Shown here: positions 34,405 through 42,101 of the stretch, in pieces
How positions within the stretch are numbered: position 1 is the stretch's first letter
Layout: each line of letters opens with the position of its first letter
Assembly: GCA_016930575.1 (NCBI GenBank)
Contig: JAFGGL010000050.1
Span: 1 to 64,000 of the forward strand
Source of the DNA: Clostridiales bacterium
Lineage (GTDB): Bacteria; Bacillota; Clostridia; Christensenellales; Aristaeellaceae
Reading direction: 5' to 3'
Length of the DNA: 64,000 bases
Made by a program: the position numbers and the translations under genes
The notes under the pieces: model-generated
The model's database searches: none
What the model was told of the DNA's origin: nothing
The model's input: the letters and a program-made list of their open reading frames with translations, nothing else

Positions 34405-34667
34405 ATAGGGATTTCATCCCTATAACCCTGACCAGGGGCAGTGATCCGTCAGTTTTGTTGTCGCAGGCCGCACTCCCGTTTGCCTGCTCCGCATAACTTC
34501 TCATCTTCGGGTCACTCACGGCTTTGCCGTGGTATCCGTCGGATACACGCTTCCCTTCGATGCCCTGAACCCCACATTAAAAGCCGCGCAATGCGCGGCT
34601 TTCATGATGGTTTTCTTTTGCCCTGCTTTTCTTTTTTCCAAAAGAAAAGCAGGGATGAAATCCCTAT
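34405..34667. repeat. Hairpin-dense island bounded by inverted repeats
   Basis: The 285 bases between the peroxidase and dut genes contain no gene but at least six hairpins. They are ATAGGGAT/ATCCCTAT at 34405-34423, CCCT/AGGG at 34426-34437, CACGGC/GCCGTG at 34517-34531, GTATCC/GGATAC at 34532-34546, a 10-bp stem at 34580-34602 and a 15-bp stem at 34621-34654. The right end, GGGATGAAATCCCTAT (34652-34667), is the inverted copy of the left end. The layout resembles a small non-autonomous element or a cluster of palindromic repeats. Confidence 0.55.
34580..34602. terminator. Bidirectional terminator downstream of dut and the peroxidase gene
   Basis: AAAGCCGCGC (34580-34589) pairs perfectly with GCGCGGCTTT (34593-34602) across a 3-base loop. 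On the minus strand it is followed by TTTTAAT, so it should end dut transcription; it may also act on the plus strand. Confidence 0.7.
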
Positions 34668-34676
34668 CGTCCCTTG

Positions 34677-35102
34677 CTACCGCATCCCGGTCGAGCCGAA
34701 GCCGCCGCGGCTGTCGGCATCCATCGCTTCCACCTCTTCAATGATCACGCGGGGCATCTTTTCCACGACGCGGAACTGGCAGATGCGGTCGTTCATTTTG
34801 ATCTGCGTATCCCGCACGGCGTACACCGACATGCGCCAGATATCGTCCTCGCCGGCGTAGCTCTCGTCCACAACGCCCATGGAGTTGGTTTGCAGGATGC
34901 CCCAGTGCCTGAACGTGGACGAGCGCGGCACGATGTGCGCCTCGCAGCCCGCCGGCAGCCTGACGGAGATCCCCAGCGAGATCAGCCGGTGCTCCCCGGC
35001 CTTCAGCGTCACGTCCTCGGCGGCGCGCAGGTCGATCCAGTCGCCCTGCTCCATCCGCTGTATCTTCTCGATGGGCGCGTGGTACTTGATTTTGATGATC
35101 AT
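34677..35102 (-). CDS. dut: dUTP diphosphatase
   Basis: Trimeric dUTPase of 141 residues that hydrolyses dUTP to dUMP and pyrophosphate, keeping uracil out of DNA and feeding dTMP synthesis. Family motifs are visible in order: GDWIDLRAAEDV (motif 1), VPRSSTFRHWGI (motif 2), NSMGVVDESYAGE (motif 3), NDRICQFRVVEK (motif 4) and the C-terminal SRGGFGSTG (motif 5). It is the last gene of a minus-strand run with tag and a HIT protein, all spaced by fewer than 20 bases, a small nucleic-acid housekeeping operon. Confidence 0.95.
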   Translation of the reverse strand: MIIKIKYHAPIEKIQRMEQGDWIDLRAAEDVTLKAGEHRLISLGISVRLPAGCEAHIVPRSSTFRHWGILQTNSMGVVDESYAGEDDIWRMSVYAVRDTQIKMNDRICQFRVVEKMPRVIIEEVEAMDADSRGGFGSTGMR

Positions 35103-35118
35103 TCGTCGTTTGTTCCTC

Positions 35119-35664
35119 TCATCGAAATTTAAAATCGCATGTTATATCGTGGTCGTTGACGACGCCGACCGCCTGTAAAAAGCTGTAGGCCGTCACCGTG
35201 CCCATGAAGCGCATGCCGCGCTTTTTCAGGTCCTTGGCGATGGCGTCTGAAAGCGGCGAGGAGCACACAAACTCCTGCCCGCCGATGACGGGCGCGTCCG
35301 GCGCGAAGGAGTACAGATAGCGGTCAAACGAGCCAAACTCTTTCTGAATATCCAGAAACACGCGCATGTTGCCGATGGCCGCCTCGATTTTCAAGCGGTT
35401 GCGCACGATGCCTGGGTCTGCCATCATGCGGGCTACATCCACTTCGCCAAACGCCGCGATCTTTTCGGGATCAAAGCCCGCAAAGGCCTTTCGGATATTC
35501 TCCCGTTTGCTTAATACCACCGCCCAGGAAAGCCCCGCCTGAAAACCCTCCAGCAACAGCATCTCCGCCAGCTTCGCGTCGTCGTGCTCGGGTTTGCCCC
35601 ACTCTTCGTCGTGGTAGCGGATCATCGCCTCGCTGCCTCGCGCCCAGTCACATCGCACCGGCAT
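35119..35664 (-). CDS. tag: DNA-3-methyladenine glycosylase I
   Basis: 181-residue base-excision repair enzyme removing 3-methyladenine from DNA. The Tag pattern is complete: RCDWARGSEAMIRYHDEEWG at the start, LLLEGFQAGLSWAVVLSKRE (~40-59), and FMGTVTAYSFLQAVGVVNDH. The zinc-binding Cys5, His18, His and Cys of NDHDITC are present, matching the four-ligand site of E. coli Tag. The gene begins two bases after the HIT gene's stop, so the two are translationally coupled. Confidence 0.95.
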   Translation of the reverse strand: MPVRCDWARGSEAMIRYHDEEWGKPEHDDAKLAEMLLLEGFQAGLSWAVVLSKRENIRKAFAGFDPEKIAAFGEVDVARMMADPGIVRNRLKIEAAIGNMRVFLDIQKEFGSFDRYLYSFAPDAPVIGGQEFVCSSPLSDAIAKDLKKRGMRFMGTVTAYSFLQAVGVVNDHDITCDFKFR

Positions 35665-35666
35665 GT

Positions 35667-36161
35667 TTATGCATCCTCCCAGTATCCGATCGCCTCAAGG
35701 CGTTTCTCAAGCGCCGCTTTGATGTTCTCCCGCAGCGCCCTGGAGCTTTCTTCGGTGCAGAAGCACTTCGGGTCGCATCGCCGCTCCCGCGGGTAATTCC
35801 ACGCGGGCCCCGTGCGGTATTCGTCCGGTTCCCAGGCATACCGCGCCTGGATGTGCGCGTGCAGATGAGTATCCAGGTTCATCATTACGGCATAGTTGAG
35901 CTTCGCCGGGCGGCACGCGTCGTTGATCGCGTCGCCGATCAGCGTCATATCCCGCATGAACTGCGCGCGCCTGTCCAGCGAAAGCCCGTTGAGTGACTTC
36001 GCCTCCGGCTGCGCCAGCAGCACGCAATACCCGGGCAGAAACTGATAATCCCCCAGCACCGCATACCCGCTTTTCAGCTTCAGGATCAGCGTTGGGTTTT
36101 CCCCGCGTGAAAGCGACCCCAGCCTGTCGTCCATCCACAGCTCATGCCTGTACTCCGCCAT
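35667..36161 (-). CDS. HIT-family nucleotide hydrolase
   Basis: 164-residue histidine-triad protein, probably hydrolysing Ap4A-type or other nucleotidyl substrates. The triad is in NLDTHLHAHIQARY (~100); KSGYAVLGDYQFLPGYCVL forms the beta-sheet half. A C-terminal tail, rich in Cys and charged residues (RRCDPKCFCTEE), resembles a subset of bacterial HIT proteins. ATG 36161 has GGAGG 5 bases upstream and is preferred over the in-frame TTG at 36173. It heads the HIT-tag-dut operon. Confidence 0.88.
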   Translation of the reverse strand: MAEYRHELWMDDRLGSLSRGENPTLILKLKSGYAVLGDYQFLPGYCVLLAQPEAKSLNGLSLDRRAQFMRDMTLIGDAINDACRPAKLNYAVMMNLDTHLHAHIQARYAWEPDEYRTGPAWNYPRERRCDPKCFCTEESSRALRENIKAALEKRLEAIGYWEDA

Positions 36162-36200
36162 CCGTGCCTCCAAAAACTCATAACCTGCTTTAATTCACCT

Positions 36201-36299
36201 TTGTTGCCCATAGGAAATCAACGCGCCCTTATTGCCCAAAGGTAAACGTATCGTCCCGTAACTAGCCAAACAATTCGCTATAGTTACCCCTAGGTAAAC
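36201..36299. repeat. Three copies of a ~19-bp degenerate palindromic motif upstream of the HIT-tag-dut operon
   Basis: TTGTTGCCCATAGGAAATC (36201-36219), TTATTGCCCAAAGGTAAAC (36229-36247) and TAGTTACCCCTAGGTAAAC (36281-36299) align with each other. The third is nearly palindromic. The remaining gap up to 36455 has no gene; it holds the hairpins CGCTGCT/AGCAGCG (near 36358-36373) and GCTGGCG/CGCCAGC (near 36401-36424). Confidence 0.4.
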
Positions 36300-36455
36300 G
36301 ACGCGCGAAACCACGTTGGCCGGCGAATTGGATTTTCGTCAGGTTGGCGTCTGAGGATCCGCTGCTGTAGCAGCGCTATCGCAAGGATTCGAAGACCCAA
36401 GCTGGCGGAAATACTGTCGCCAGCCTAAGTGGGCTTTGAGCGGAGTTTGCCTAAC

Positions 36456-37397
36456 TCAAAATCCGCGGCCGCCGCCGCCGCCCCCGCCGGAATGCACCCC
36501 GCTGCCGCCGCCCCCGCCGGAGAACCCGCCGCCGCGGCCGCCGCCCGAGGACTGCACGCGCCGCGTGCGGGTGACGGTGGTGCGCAGGTACTGGTCGGTC
36601 GATTCGGTCATGGTGAGGTCGGCATTGGCGTTGTAATCGTAATGATAGGTAGAGCCTTTGAGTTTATAGCGTGAGGAGACGGCCCAAACGAACGCAAGCC
36701 CGATCAGCAGGCAGGCCCCAGCGCCGATCAAGATCTCCGTCATGGTCAGAACATTAAATCGCACATAGTAAACGGTATCGGTTTCCGGGTCGTAGCGGTA
36801 CTCGCCCTCCGGGTTGTCCGACAGCAAACTCCGCTGCACCGTGCGCATCCACGACGGCGCGTCGGCGCTCTCGTTGACGGCCAGGATCTCGCCCGTATCC
36901 GTATCGTAGCGGAACTGGTTGGAGGGGATGCCCTGCTGCACGAAGCTGCGCACCGCCGCAAGCATCGCCAGCACGCCTTCCTTGTACAACCCCTGCCGCA
37001 GCAGCGGATTGGATTGATCCAGCGCAAGCTCGATACGCGCGTCCGTCATATAGTCGATCATCCTGCCGTCGGTGTAGATGTACTCGTAGCGGTTCTCCTC
37101 AAACATATTGAGCATGTACATCGCGCCGGACGCGTCGTCCCCCGCTCCCAGGCCGAGGGAGCGGTAGTAGTCGCGGGCCATTTCGTGGTCGGTCTGGCCG
37201 CCCAGGCTGCGGCGGACGGTGACCACGGCGTAATCCATGCCCGTCTCCGTGATAAACGCGCTAACGGCCTCCGAGATCTCCTGTTCCTCCGCCTCCGTGA
37301 AGATCTGCGCGTTGTCAAACACGCGCTGCGCCGCAACGGCCGTCACCGGCAGCATGAGCGCCAGCAGCAAAAGCAATAACCGCAAAAGTCTCTTCAT
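36456..37397 (-). CDS. TPM-domain membrane protein with glycine-rich tail
   Basis: 313-residue exported or membrane-anchored protein. After a signal peptide (KRLLRLLLLLLALMLPVTAVAA) comes a TPM domain (RVFDNAQIFTEAEEQEISEA to ~residue 150), then a membrane segment around residue 235-255 (ILIGAGACLLIGLAFVWAV). A long Gly/Ser tail ends the chain (SSGGGRGGGFSGGGGGSGV region). This is the YgcG-type architecture; TPM domains are linked to acid-phosphatase-like or chaperone roles at membranes, but no bacterial reaction is firm. Third gene of a minus-strand operon with another TPM protein and a zinc-ribbon protein. Confidence 0.85.
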   Translation of the reverse strand: MKRLLRLLLLLLALMLPVTAVAAQRVFDNAQIFTEAEEQEISEAVSAFITETGMDYAVVTVRRSLGGQTDHEMARDYYRSLGLGAGDDASGAMYMLNMFEENRYEYIYTDGRMIDYMTDARIELALDQSNPLLRQGLYKEGVLAMLAAVRSFVQQGIPSNQFRYDTDTGEILAVNESADAPSWMRTVQRSLLSDNPEGEYRYDPETDTVYYVRFNVLTMTEILIGAGACLLIGLAFVWAVSSRYKLKGSTYHYDYNANADLTMTESTDQYLRTTVTRTRRVQSSGGGRGGGFSGGGGGSGVHSGGGGGGGRGF

Positions 37398-37421
37398 CGT
37401 CTTGTCCCTGCCACGCACGGC

Positions 37422-38315
37422 TTACCTGAAGCAGGCCGCGTAGTCGTCGATGATCTGCAGCGCCGCGGACAGGATCTCGCCTTCGTCCATTAGCGGCGCA
37501 CAAGAATCCAGTATCGTATCGAGAGCTTCTTGCGAAACGTACTCGTCCATATCCCCGAAGCACCGGATATAATAATTGAAATAGAGGGTATCCAAATCCA
37601 GATCCAGATATATCAGCGCTCCGCTTCGGTTCACTCCGTCTCCGAAACCGTGACGGAAATAGAATTCCGTCGCATATTCCCCGTTCTCATTGTCTTTCAT
37701 CTCATCATAGGTGGACAGAAAGAGGAAATCCATGCCCGACAGCGCGCGGAACCCCGCAATCGCGGCTTCCAGCGTTTCGATATCGGTATCAAACAGGATC
37801 TCGGCGAAGTCAAATACGCGCCATGATGGATTATCTACCCCAATCCTGATAAGCGCCCGAGATAGAAAATCCATCGTCCACATGAAACCGCCGGAAAAAT
37901 CATCGTCGTAGAAGTATTCTATGGCGTTATCGGCCAGGTACTGTAAATTATCATTCACCATCAGGTTCTTGAGATCTCCATAAACAGAAATGTAATAATA
38001 CCCGTCGCCGTACAGGTCCAGGTAGCACAGGATGGCCGTGTCGTTCATGCCCAGTCCCAGGGATTTGGATAAATAGAAGTCGTCGCAAAGCGACTGGTAA
38101 TCGTCATACCCGTAATTCAAGCCGGATACGAGGATGGCGAAATCGTAACCGGTGCTCTCCTGAAAACCGACGATCGCGGCTTCCAGCGCTTCCGCATCCG
38201 CGGCGGAAAACAGGCCCGCATAGTCAAACACGCGGGAGGATGCTTCTTCACCAAGCGCGGCGGAACTGAGCAGCAGCACCGCCGCCATCAGGAAAATGAA
38301 CAGCCTTTTTTTCAT
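37422..38315 (-). CDS. Exported protein with two TPM domains
   Basis: 297-residue protein with a signal peptide (MKKRLFIFLMAAVLLLSSAA, cleavage after LG or nearby) and two tandem, diverged TPM-like domains. The first is SRVFDYAGLFSAADAEALEA (~28-150), the second WRVFDFAEILFDTDIETLEA (~163-290). Both keep the acidic loop with GLGMNDTAILCYLDLYGD / GFGDGVNRSGALIYLDLDLD, a likely calcium-binding surface. There is no membrane anchor after the signal, so it is probably secreted or held at the cell surface. It lies between the zinc-ribbon protein and the Gly-rich TPM protein, 15-24 bases from each. Confidence 0.82.
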   Translation of the reverse strand: MKKRLFIFLMAAVLLLSSAALGEEASSRVFDYAGLFSAADAEALEAAIVGFQESTGYDFAILVSGLNYGYDDYQSLCDDFYLSKSLGLGMNDTAILCYLDLYGDGYYYISVYGDLKNLMVNDNLQYLADNAIEYFYDDDFSGGFMWTMDFLSRALIRIGVDNPSWRVFDFAEILFDTDIETLEAAIAGFRALSGMDFLFLSTYDEMKDNENGEYATEFYFRHGFGDGVNRSGALIYLDLDLDTLYFNYYIRCFGDMDEYVSQEALDTILDSCAPLMDEGEILSAALQIIDDYAACFR

Positions 38316-38330
38316 GATCGTTCCCTCCGT

Positions 38331-39383
38331 CTAAAACAGAAAGTACGCCGCCAGGCCGTACACGACGAAACACGCGGCGGACAACAGCCCGCCGGTCAGC
38401 AGCAGTTTGCCTTTGGAGACCGGCAGCTTGCCGCACACCGTGCCCGTGCAGCCGTTCATGGCGAAGTAGTAAGGCGCCTTGTCGCCCTCGCGGTGATAGC
38501 TGATCACCCAGGTGGGCAGGAGCACGTACTGGCTGTGCTTCTGTTTGATTTTCGCCTCCGTGGTGCCGGAATGCGACATATAGTTGAGCGTCGGCGAAAG
38601 CAGCGGGCGGACATAGCCTTCCAGTTCCTCCCGGATATCGGCGGTCGCCTCGTCCTTGCCGATATCGCGGCGCTCGGCCAGGAAGCCCGCCAGATACGCG
38701 CCCGAGAACGGCTTCATGGTCTCCAGCGGGAAGGGATGGATGCCGTCGGAGAGCTTGCGGTCGGCGGATTTGAGCGCGGGGCGCATCAGGCGTTTAAAAT
38801 TGATGTCCGCGCGCCGCCTGAACCTGAAATGCTGCGTGGTGGTGATGGTGTATTGCGGCGTCTGCGCTATAGAGGTATTACGGCCTTCGCCCTCGTAGCT
38901 GCCGTCCACCTCGCAATCGGTGACGAAATGCGGGTAGTAGACGCCCTGGATGTTTTTCACCTGTTCCCTGGCGAAAAAGCCCTTGGGCACGAACCGCTTC
39001 TTGCCCACCCACTGCATGAAACGCTCCACCGCCATCTCCTTTGAGATGGCAAAGGGCAGCGCCTTTTCCGGCCGCATATCCCGGGTCAGCTTGCCTTCCA
39101 GTACCACGGGGTTGTGGCAGTAGTAGCAGTGGGTGGCCACGGTGGTCTCGTCGGTGATAACTGCGCTGCCGCAGCTCGGGCAGTGGTAGACGACCTGCGC
39201 CGCGGCCTCCTCCTGGGCGTGCTCATGCGCATGATCGTGATCATGCTCGTACTCGGCTGCTTTTTCAAGCAGCGTTTCCTCGTTGAATTCGCTGTCGCAG
39301 GAATCGCACTTCCACCGCTGAAGTTCAGGTCGGAACCGTAAATACGACCCGCAGTTCGGGCACTGATAGGTTACGCCTGCCAA
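38331..39383 (-). CDS. Zinc-ribbon membrane-anchored protein (TFIIB-type ribbon)
   Basis: 350-residue protein with several Cys-X2-Cys knuckles near the N terminus: CPNCGSYLRF, CDSCDSEF, CPSCGSAV and CYYCHNPV. Between the first two and last two is a His/Glu-rich stretch (EHDHDHAHEHAQEE), possibly metal-binding. A long soluble middle region (KKRFVPKGFFAREQVKNIQG, PTWVISYHREGDKAPYYFAM) leads to a C-terminal membrane anchor (LLLTGGLLSAACFVVYGLAA). TTG 39383 is preferred because GAGGTGA lies just upstream; GTG 39392 is in frame but overlaps that site. First gene of the TPM operon, behind a perfect sigma-A promoter. Confidence 0.8.
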   Translation of the reverse strand: MAGVTYQCPNCGSYLRFRPELQRWKCDSCDSEFNEETLLEKAAEYEHDHDHAHEHAQEEAAAQVVYHCPSCGSAVITDETTVATHCYYCHNPVVLEGKLTRDMRPEKALPFAISKEMAVERFMQWVGKKRFVPKGFFAREQVKNIQGVYYPHFVTDCEVDGSYEGEGRNTSIAQTPQYTITTTQHFRFRRRADINFKRLMRPALKSADRKLSDGIHPFPLETMKPFSGAYLAGFLAERRDIGKDEATADIREELEGYVRPLLSPTLNYMSHSGTTEAKIKQKHSQYVLLPTWVISYHREGDKAPYYFAMNGCTGTVCGKLPVSKGKLLLTGGLLSAACFVVYGLAAYFLF

Positions 39384-39422
39384 AAATATCACCTCTTCGG
39401 AGTTGGTTCAATGACTAGCTAA

Positions 39423-39451
39423 AGAATAGCATACACCCTATACCATGTCAA
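39423..39451 (-). promoter_or_regulatory. Promoter of the zinc-ribbon/TPM operon
   Basis: TTGACA (39446-39451), 17-bp spacer with extended TG, TATTCT (39423-39428), on the minus strand. Confidence 0.82.
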
Positions 39452-39493
39452 TGAAACGAGTCGCCCGGAACGCCGCGTTTCCGGCGGTTTTAC

Positions 39494-39522
39494 TTGCGGT
39501 ATAAGCGCTTGTTGGGTATACT
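39494..39522 (+). promoter_or_regulatory. Promoter of the HAD-hydrolase gene
   Basis: TTGCGG (39494-39499), 17-bp spacer, TATACT (39517-39522), 30 bases before the start codon. Confidence 0.78.
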
Positions 39523-39552
39523 ATGTCTATTGACGAAGAAAGGCCATACAAG

Positions 39553-40230
39553 ATGCTGAAAACCTTCGCGCTTTTTGATTTTGACGGAACGATGATCCGC
39601 GGGGATTCCATCCTCCTGTTCATGCGCTACGCATGGCAGAAAAAGCTGTGCGGCACGTTCGACCTGCTCCGTTTCGCGGCCGCGGGCGGGCTGTTTACCC
39701 TCCGGCTGCTCTCGCCCAAGCGCGCCAAGGAGCTGGGGCTTCGCTTCCTCAAAGGCCGGAATCGCGCGGCATATACCCGGGCGGCGGAAAGCTTTTGCGA
39801 AACTGTCCTCAAGCCCAGGTTGTACCCGCGGGCGATGGAAGCGCTTCGGAAGCACCGGGAGGCGGGAGACGAGGTGCTGTTGATCTCGGCGTCGCCGACG
39901 TTTTACCTGGAGCCGCTCAAACAAATGCTGAATCTTACCGAAGTGCTCGGCACCGATATGGAAACGGACACAAGCGGGCGCTTTACCGGCAGAATCGTCG
40001 GGCTGAATTGCCGCGGCGATGAGAAGCCCCAGCGGCTTCAGACGTACCTGAACGAGGCCGGAGCCCAGCTCGATTTTGAGACCTCGTCCGCCTACGGCGA
40101 CAGCAGGCACGATTTGCCGATGCTCAAGCTGTGCAGGCATGCCTATGCCGTCAGCCCCGGAAAAAAGATGCAAAAAAAACTGAAAGCGCTGGACGGCGTC
40201 ACCGTCGTCAACTGGAAGGAGCGGCCGTAG
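39553..40230 (+). CDS. HAD-IB family phosphatase
   Basis: 225-residue haloacid dehalogenase-type phosphatase of the SerB-like IB subfamily. Motif I FALFDFDGTMIRGDS has both catalytic Asps, motif II is LLISASPTFYL, and motif III/IV is SAYGDSRHDLPML. The cap contains SILLFMRYAWQKK, as in phosphoserine-phosphatase-like enzymes. Substrate unknown. ATG 39553 is chosen because the protein then begins directly at the HAD fold; 10 upstream in-frame codons look non-coding. The next phosphatase gene starts 2 bases after its stop. Confidence 0.88.
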   Translation: MLKTFALFDFDGTMIRGDSILLFMRYAWQKKLCGTFDLLRFAAAGGLFTLRLLSPKRAKELGLRFLKGRNRAAYTRAAESFCETVLKPRLYPRAMEALRKHREAGDEVLLISASPTFYLEPLKQMLNLTEVLGTDMETDTSGRFTGRIVGLNCRGDEKPQRLQTYLNEAGAQLDFETSSAYGDSRHDLPMLKLCRHAYAVSPGKKMQKKLKALDGVTVVNWKERP

Positions 40231-40232
40231 CT

Positions 40233-40934
40233 ATGCGGATCGCCGTTATCGCCGACCTGCACGGCAATCGCCCGGCCACCGAGGCGCTGGAGCGCGACCT
40301 TGACCGCATCCGCCCGGACAAGCTTTATTGTCTGGGCGATATCGTAGGCAAGGGCCCGTCCAGCGACTTTACCTTCGACTGGGCGATGGAACGCTGCGAT
40401 TTGGTGCTTGGCGGCAATTGGGACATCTTCGTGGGCTATAAATCCTTCGAGCCGGATAACTACTACTGGCAGCAGCTGGGCGAAAAGCGGCTGGGCACCC
40501 TGCGCGAGCTGCCGCTGGAGACGACCGTGACGCTCTCGGGCCGCCGCATCCGGCTGTTCCACGGGCGGCCTACGATGCAGCATTTGATCCACGCGCATGG
40601 AACCAGGGAGGAGATCCTCCCCCTGTTTACAGACGCGGCCGGCGAACGCTGCGACGTGGCCGGTTATGCCGACGCGCACCGCCAGGCGCTGCGCTCGATA
40701 CAAAACCAACTCCTGTTCAACTGCGGCAGCGTCGGCAACGCGCTGGGCCGCCCCGAGTGCTGCTACGCCGTCCTCGACGGCGGGGAAAACGATCCAAAGG
40801 CGCCGTTTACCATCCAATTGATCCAGATTCCCTACGACCGCGCCCGGGCCGTGCGCGACGCCGAGGCCGCCCCCGACCTTCCCCGCGTCGATTCGTATAT
40901 CAATGAAGTGAAGACAGGGAAATACAGCCGCTAA
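40233..40934 (+). CDS. Calcineurin-like metallophosphoesterase
   Basis: 233-residue phosphoesterase of the YfcE/MJ0936-like group. Metal-binding motifs: IAVIADLHGN (D-x-H), YCLGDIVGKGP (GD), LVLGGNWDIF (GN-x-D in place of GNHD) and late His in VAGYADAHRQ. A C-terminal NCGSVGNALG motif is typical of the YfcE family. AAGGAG at 40216-40221 supports the ATG at 40233. It is cotranscribed with the HAD phosphatase; the pair may act in the same salvage or turnover path, but no substrate can be told. Confidence 0.88.
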   Translation: MRIAVIADLHGNRPATEALERDLDRIRPDKLYCLGDIVGKGPSSDFTFDWAMERCDLVLGGNWDIFVGYKSFEPDNYYWQQLGEKRLGTLRELPLETTVTLSGRRIRLFHGRPTMQHLIHAHGTREEILPLFTDAAGERCDVAGYADAHRQALRSIQNQLLFNCGSVGNALGRPECCYAVLDGGENDPKAPFTIQLIQIPYDRARAVRDAEAAPDLPRVDSYINEVKTGKYSR

Positions 40935-40993
40935 CCGTGAAACTTTACGACGACGTCACTTTATATTCGAATTCATAGGCTTGAGGTGCTAAA

Positions 40994-41542
40994 ATGATAG
41001 AAATTCGCCCTTTATCCGAAAGTAATATGGAAGATGCAGTGGATATCAAACTGGCTTGCTGGACAGAAGAACTTGCCGGGAAGGCCGAGAATACGCTGTC
41101 CAAAGACAAGCAGTTGGCTTTTTGGACCGAATGGATGCATACTGCGCAAGAGCATCAGGACGTCCGTTTATTGCTTGGCGCATTTGAGAATGAGCGTTTG
41201 CTTGGCGTCGCGTTTGCCAGCCTGGCAGAGGCGGAAGATATCTCGCAAAACGGGATTGAGCTCAACGGGCTATGGGTGGATGCGGCAAATCGCAATCGCG
41301 GAATATCATTACGCCTGCTTAATTACGTTTTTGATTTTTACCGCCCGCACAGAATCGAAAAAATGGTCATCTACACCCCGCATTATGCGCCTTCAAACAG
41401 CTATTATCAAAAATTCGGAGCAACAGTCGTCAAACAGGAACTGCAAATGAACGGGAAACTGCCTGTTGATGTTATGATTGCATACGTTGACGATATGCAG
41501 ATGCAGGTAAAAAAGGCGCTGACGAAGTACTGGCGCAAATAA
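40994..41542 (+). CDS. GNAT-family N-acetyltransferase
   Basis: 182-residue acetyltransferase-fold protein. The acetyl-CoA loop is seen in NGLWVDAANRNRGISLRLLN (strand 4 and the R-x-x-G-x-x loop), with LLGVAFASLAEAED before it and NSYYQKFGATVVKQELQM at the C-terminal strand. Its codons are visibly richer in A and T than those of neighbours, a hint of recent acquisition. Upstream sequence GAGGTGCTAAA serves as binding site. Acceptor unknown. Confidence 0.85.
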   Translation: MIEIRPLSESNMEDAVDIKLACWTEELAGKAENTLSKDKQLAFWTEWMHTAQEHQDVRLLLGAFENERLLGVAFASLAEAEDISQNGIELNGLWVDAANRNRGISLRLLNYVFDFYRPHRIEKMVIYTPHYAPSNSYYQKFGATVVKQELQMNGKLPVDVMIAYVDDMQMQVKKALTKYWRK

Positions 41543-41601
41543 CGTACCATGCGGAATGATGCTTGTGGAAATAATCGCCTATTGGCAAACAGGAGCGAAA
41601 T

Positions 41602-41889
41602 ATGAAGATCATCGCTATCGAAAAAGAGCTGAAACACATCTCGGGCGACGGCGCGGCCGAAGTATACAAAAACGAAGCCAGGCACGTATATTCGCTCTAT
41701 CTTGCCGACGCCCTGCGGGAGATCTACCTCACCGAAAAACACTGCGCAGTCATCATCCTGGAGTGCGAAGACCTTGACCACGCCCAGCGGCTTCTCTCCG
41801 CTCTGCCCCTGGTCCAGGCCGGCGTGATCGCCTTTGAAGTCCACGCCCTCCTGCCCTATAGGGGATATGGACGGTTGATGCAAGAATAA
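41602..41889 (+). CDS. Small protein of probable dimeric alpha/beta-barrel fold
   Basis: 95-residue protein of unknown function. The pattern MKIIAIEKELK, a helix with VYKNEARHVYSLYLADALRE, YLTEKHCAVIILECEDLDHA, then QRLLSALPLVQAGVIAFEV resembles the ferredoxin-like dimeric barrel of YciI or muconolactone-isomerase proteins. The final LLPYRGYGRLM matches their C-terminal strand. AGGAGCGAAAT precedes the ATG. It follows the acetyltransferase by 59 bases and ends before a terminator. The assignment rests on pattern resemblance only. Confidence 0.7.
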   Translation: MKIIAIEKELKHISGDGAAEVYKNEARHVYSLYLADALREIYLTEKHCAVIILECEDLDHAQRLLSALPLVQAGVIAFEVHALLPYRGYGRLMQE

Positions 41890-41921
41890 AACCGACTATT
41901 TATAGCGTTTAAAAGCAAAAC

Positions 41922-41948
41922 AGCTGCGCTTACAGCGCGGCTATTTTT
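41922..41948 (+). terminator. Rho-independent terminator after the small barrel protein
   Basis: AGCTGCGCT (41922-41930) pairs with AGCGCGGCT (41934-41942), one G-U pair, loop TAC, then ATTTTTACGTTTT. Confidence 0.82.
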
Positions 41949-41978
41949 ACGTTTTCTTCTCTTCGTTCCTAGTCTGCT

Positions 41979-42101
41979 AGCCTGTTCAAAAGGCGTGAGA
42001 TGCTAGGCGGCAAGGAGGGGATGGCCTGAGCTTACTCGCAGCGTAAGTGATGGCCAAACCCGACGCAGCCAACAACGCAGATTGCGTCTTTTGGACAGGC
42101 T
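41979..42101 (+). repeat. Dispersed inverted-repeat element, copy A
   Basis: A 123-bp element whose ends pair: AGCCTGTTCAAAAG (41979-41992) with CTTTTGGACAGGCT (42088-42101), one G-U pair. Inside is CTGAGCTTAC, a 7-base loop, then GTAAGTGATG, flanked by GGCC/GGCC. The right end lies on the last base of the stop codon of the minus-strand MBL-fold gene. It shares core and ends with the copies at 46415 and 57004. Confidence 0.85.

Noticed and set aside
36370-36430. tRNA-like T-loop (TTCGAATCC on the minus strand)
   Set aside because: No matching T-stem, anticodon arm or acceptor stem can be formed around it.
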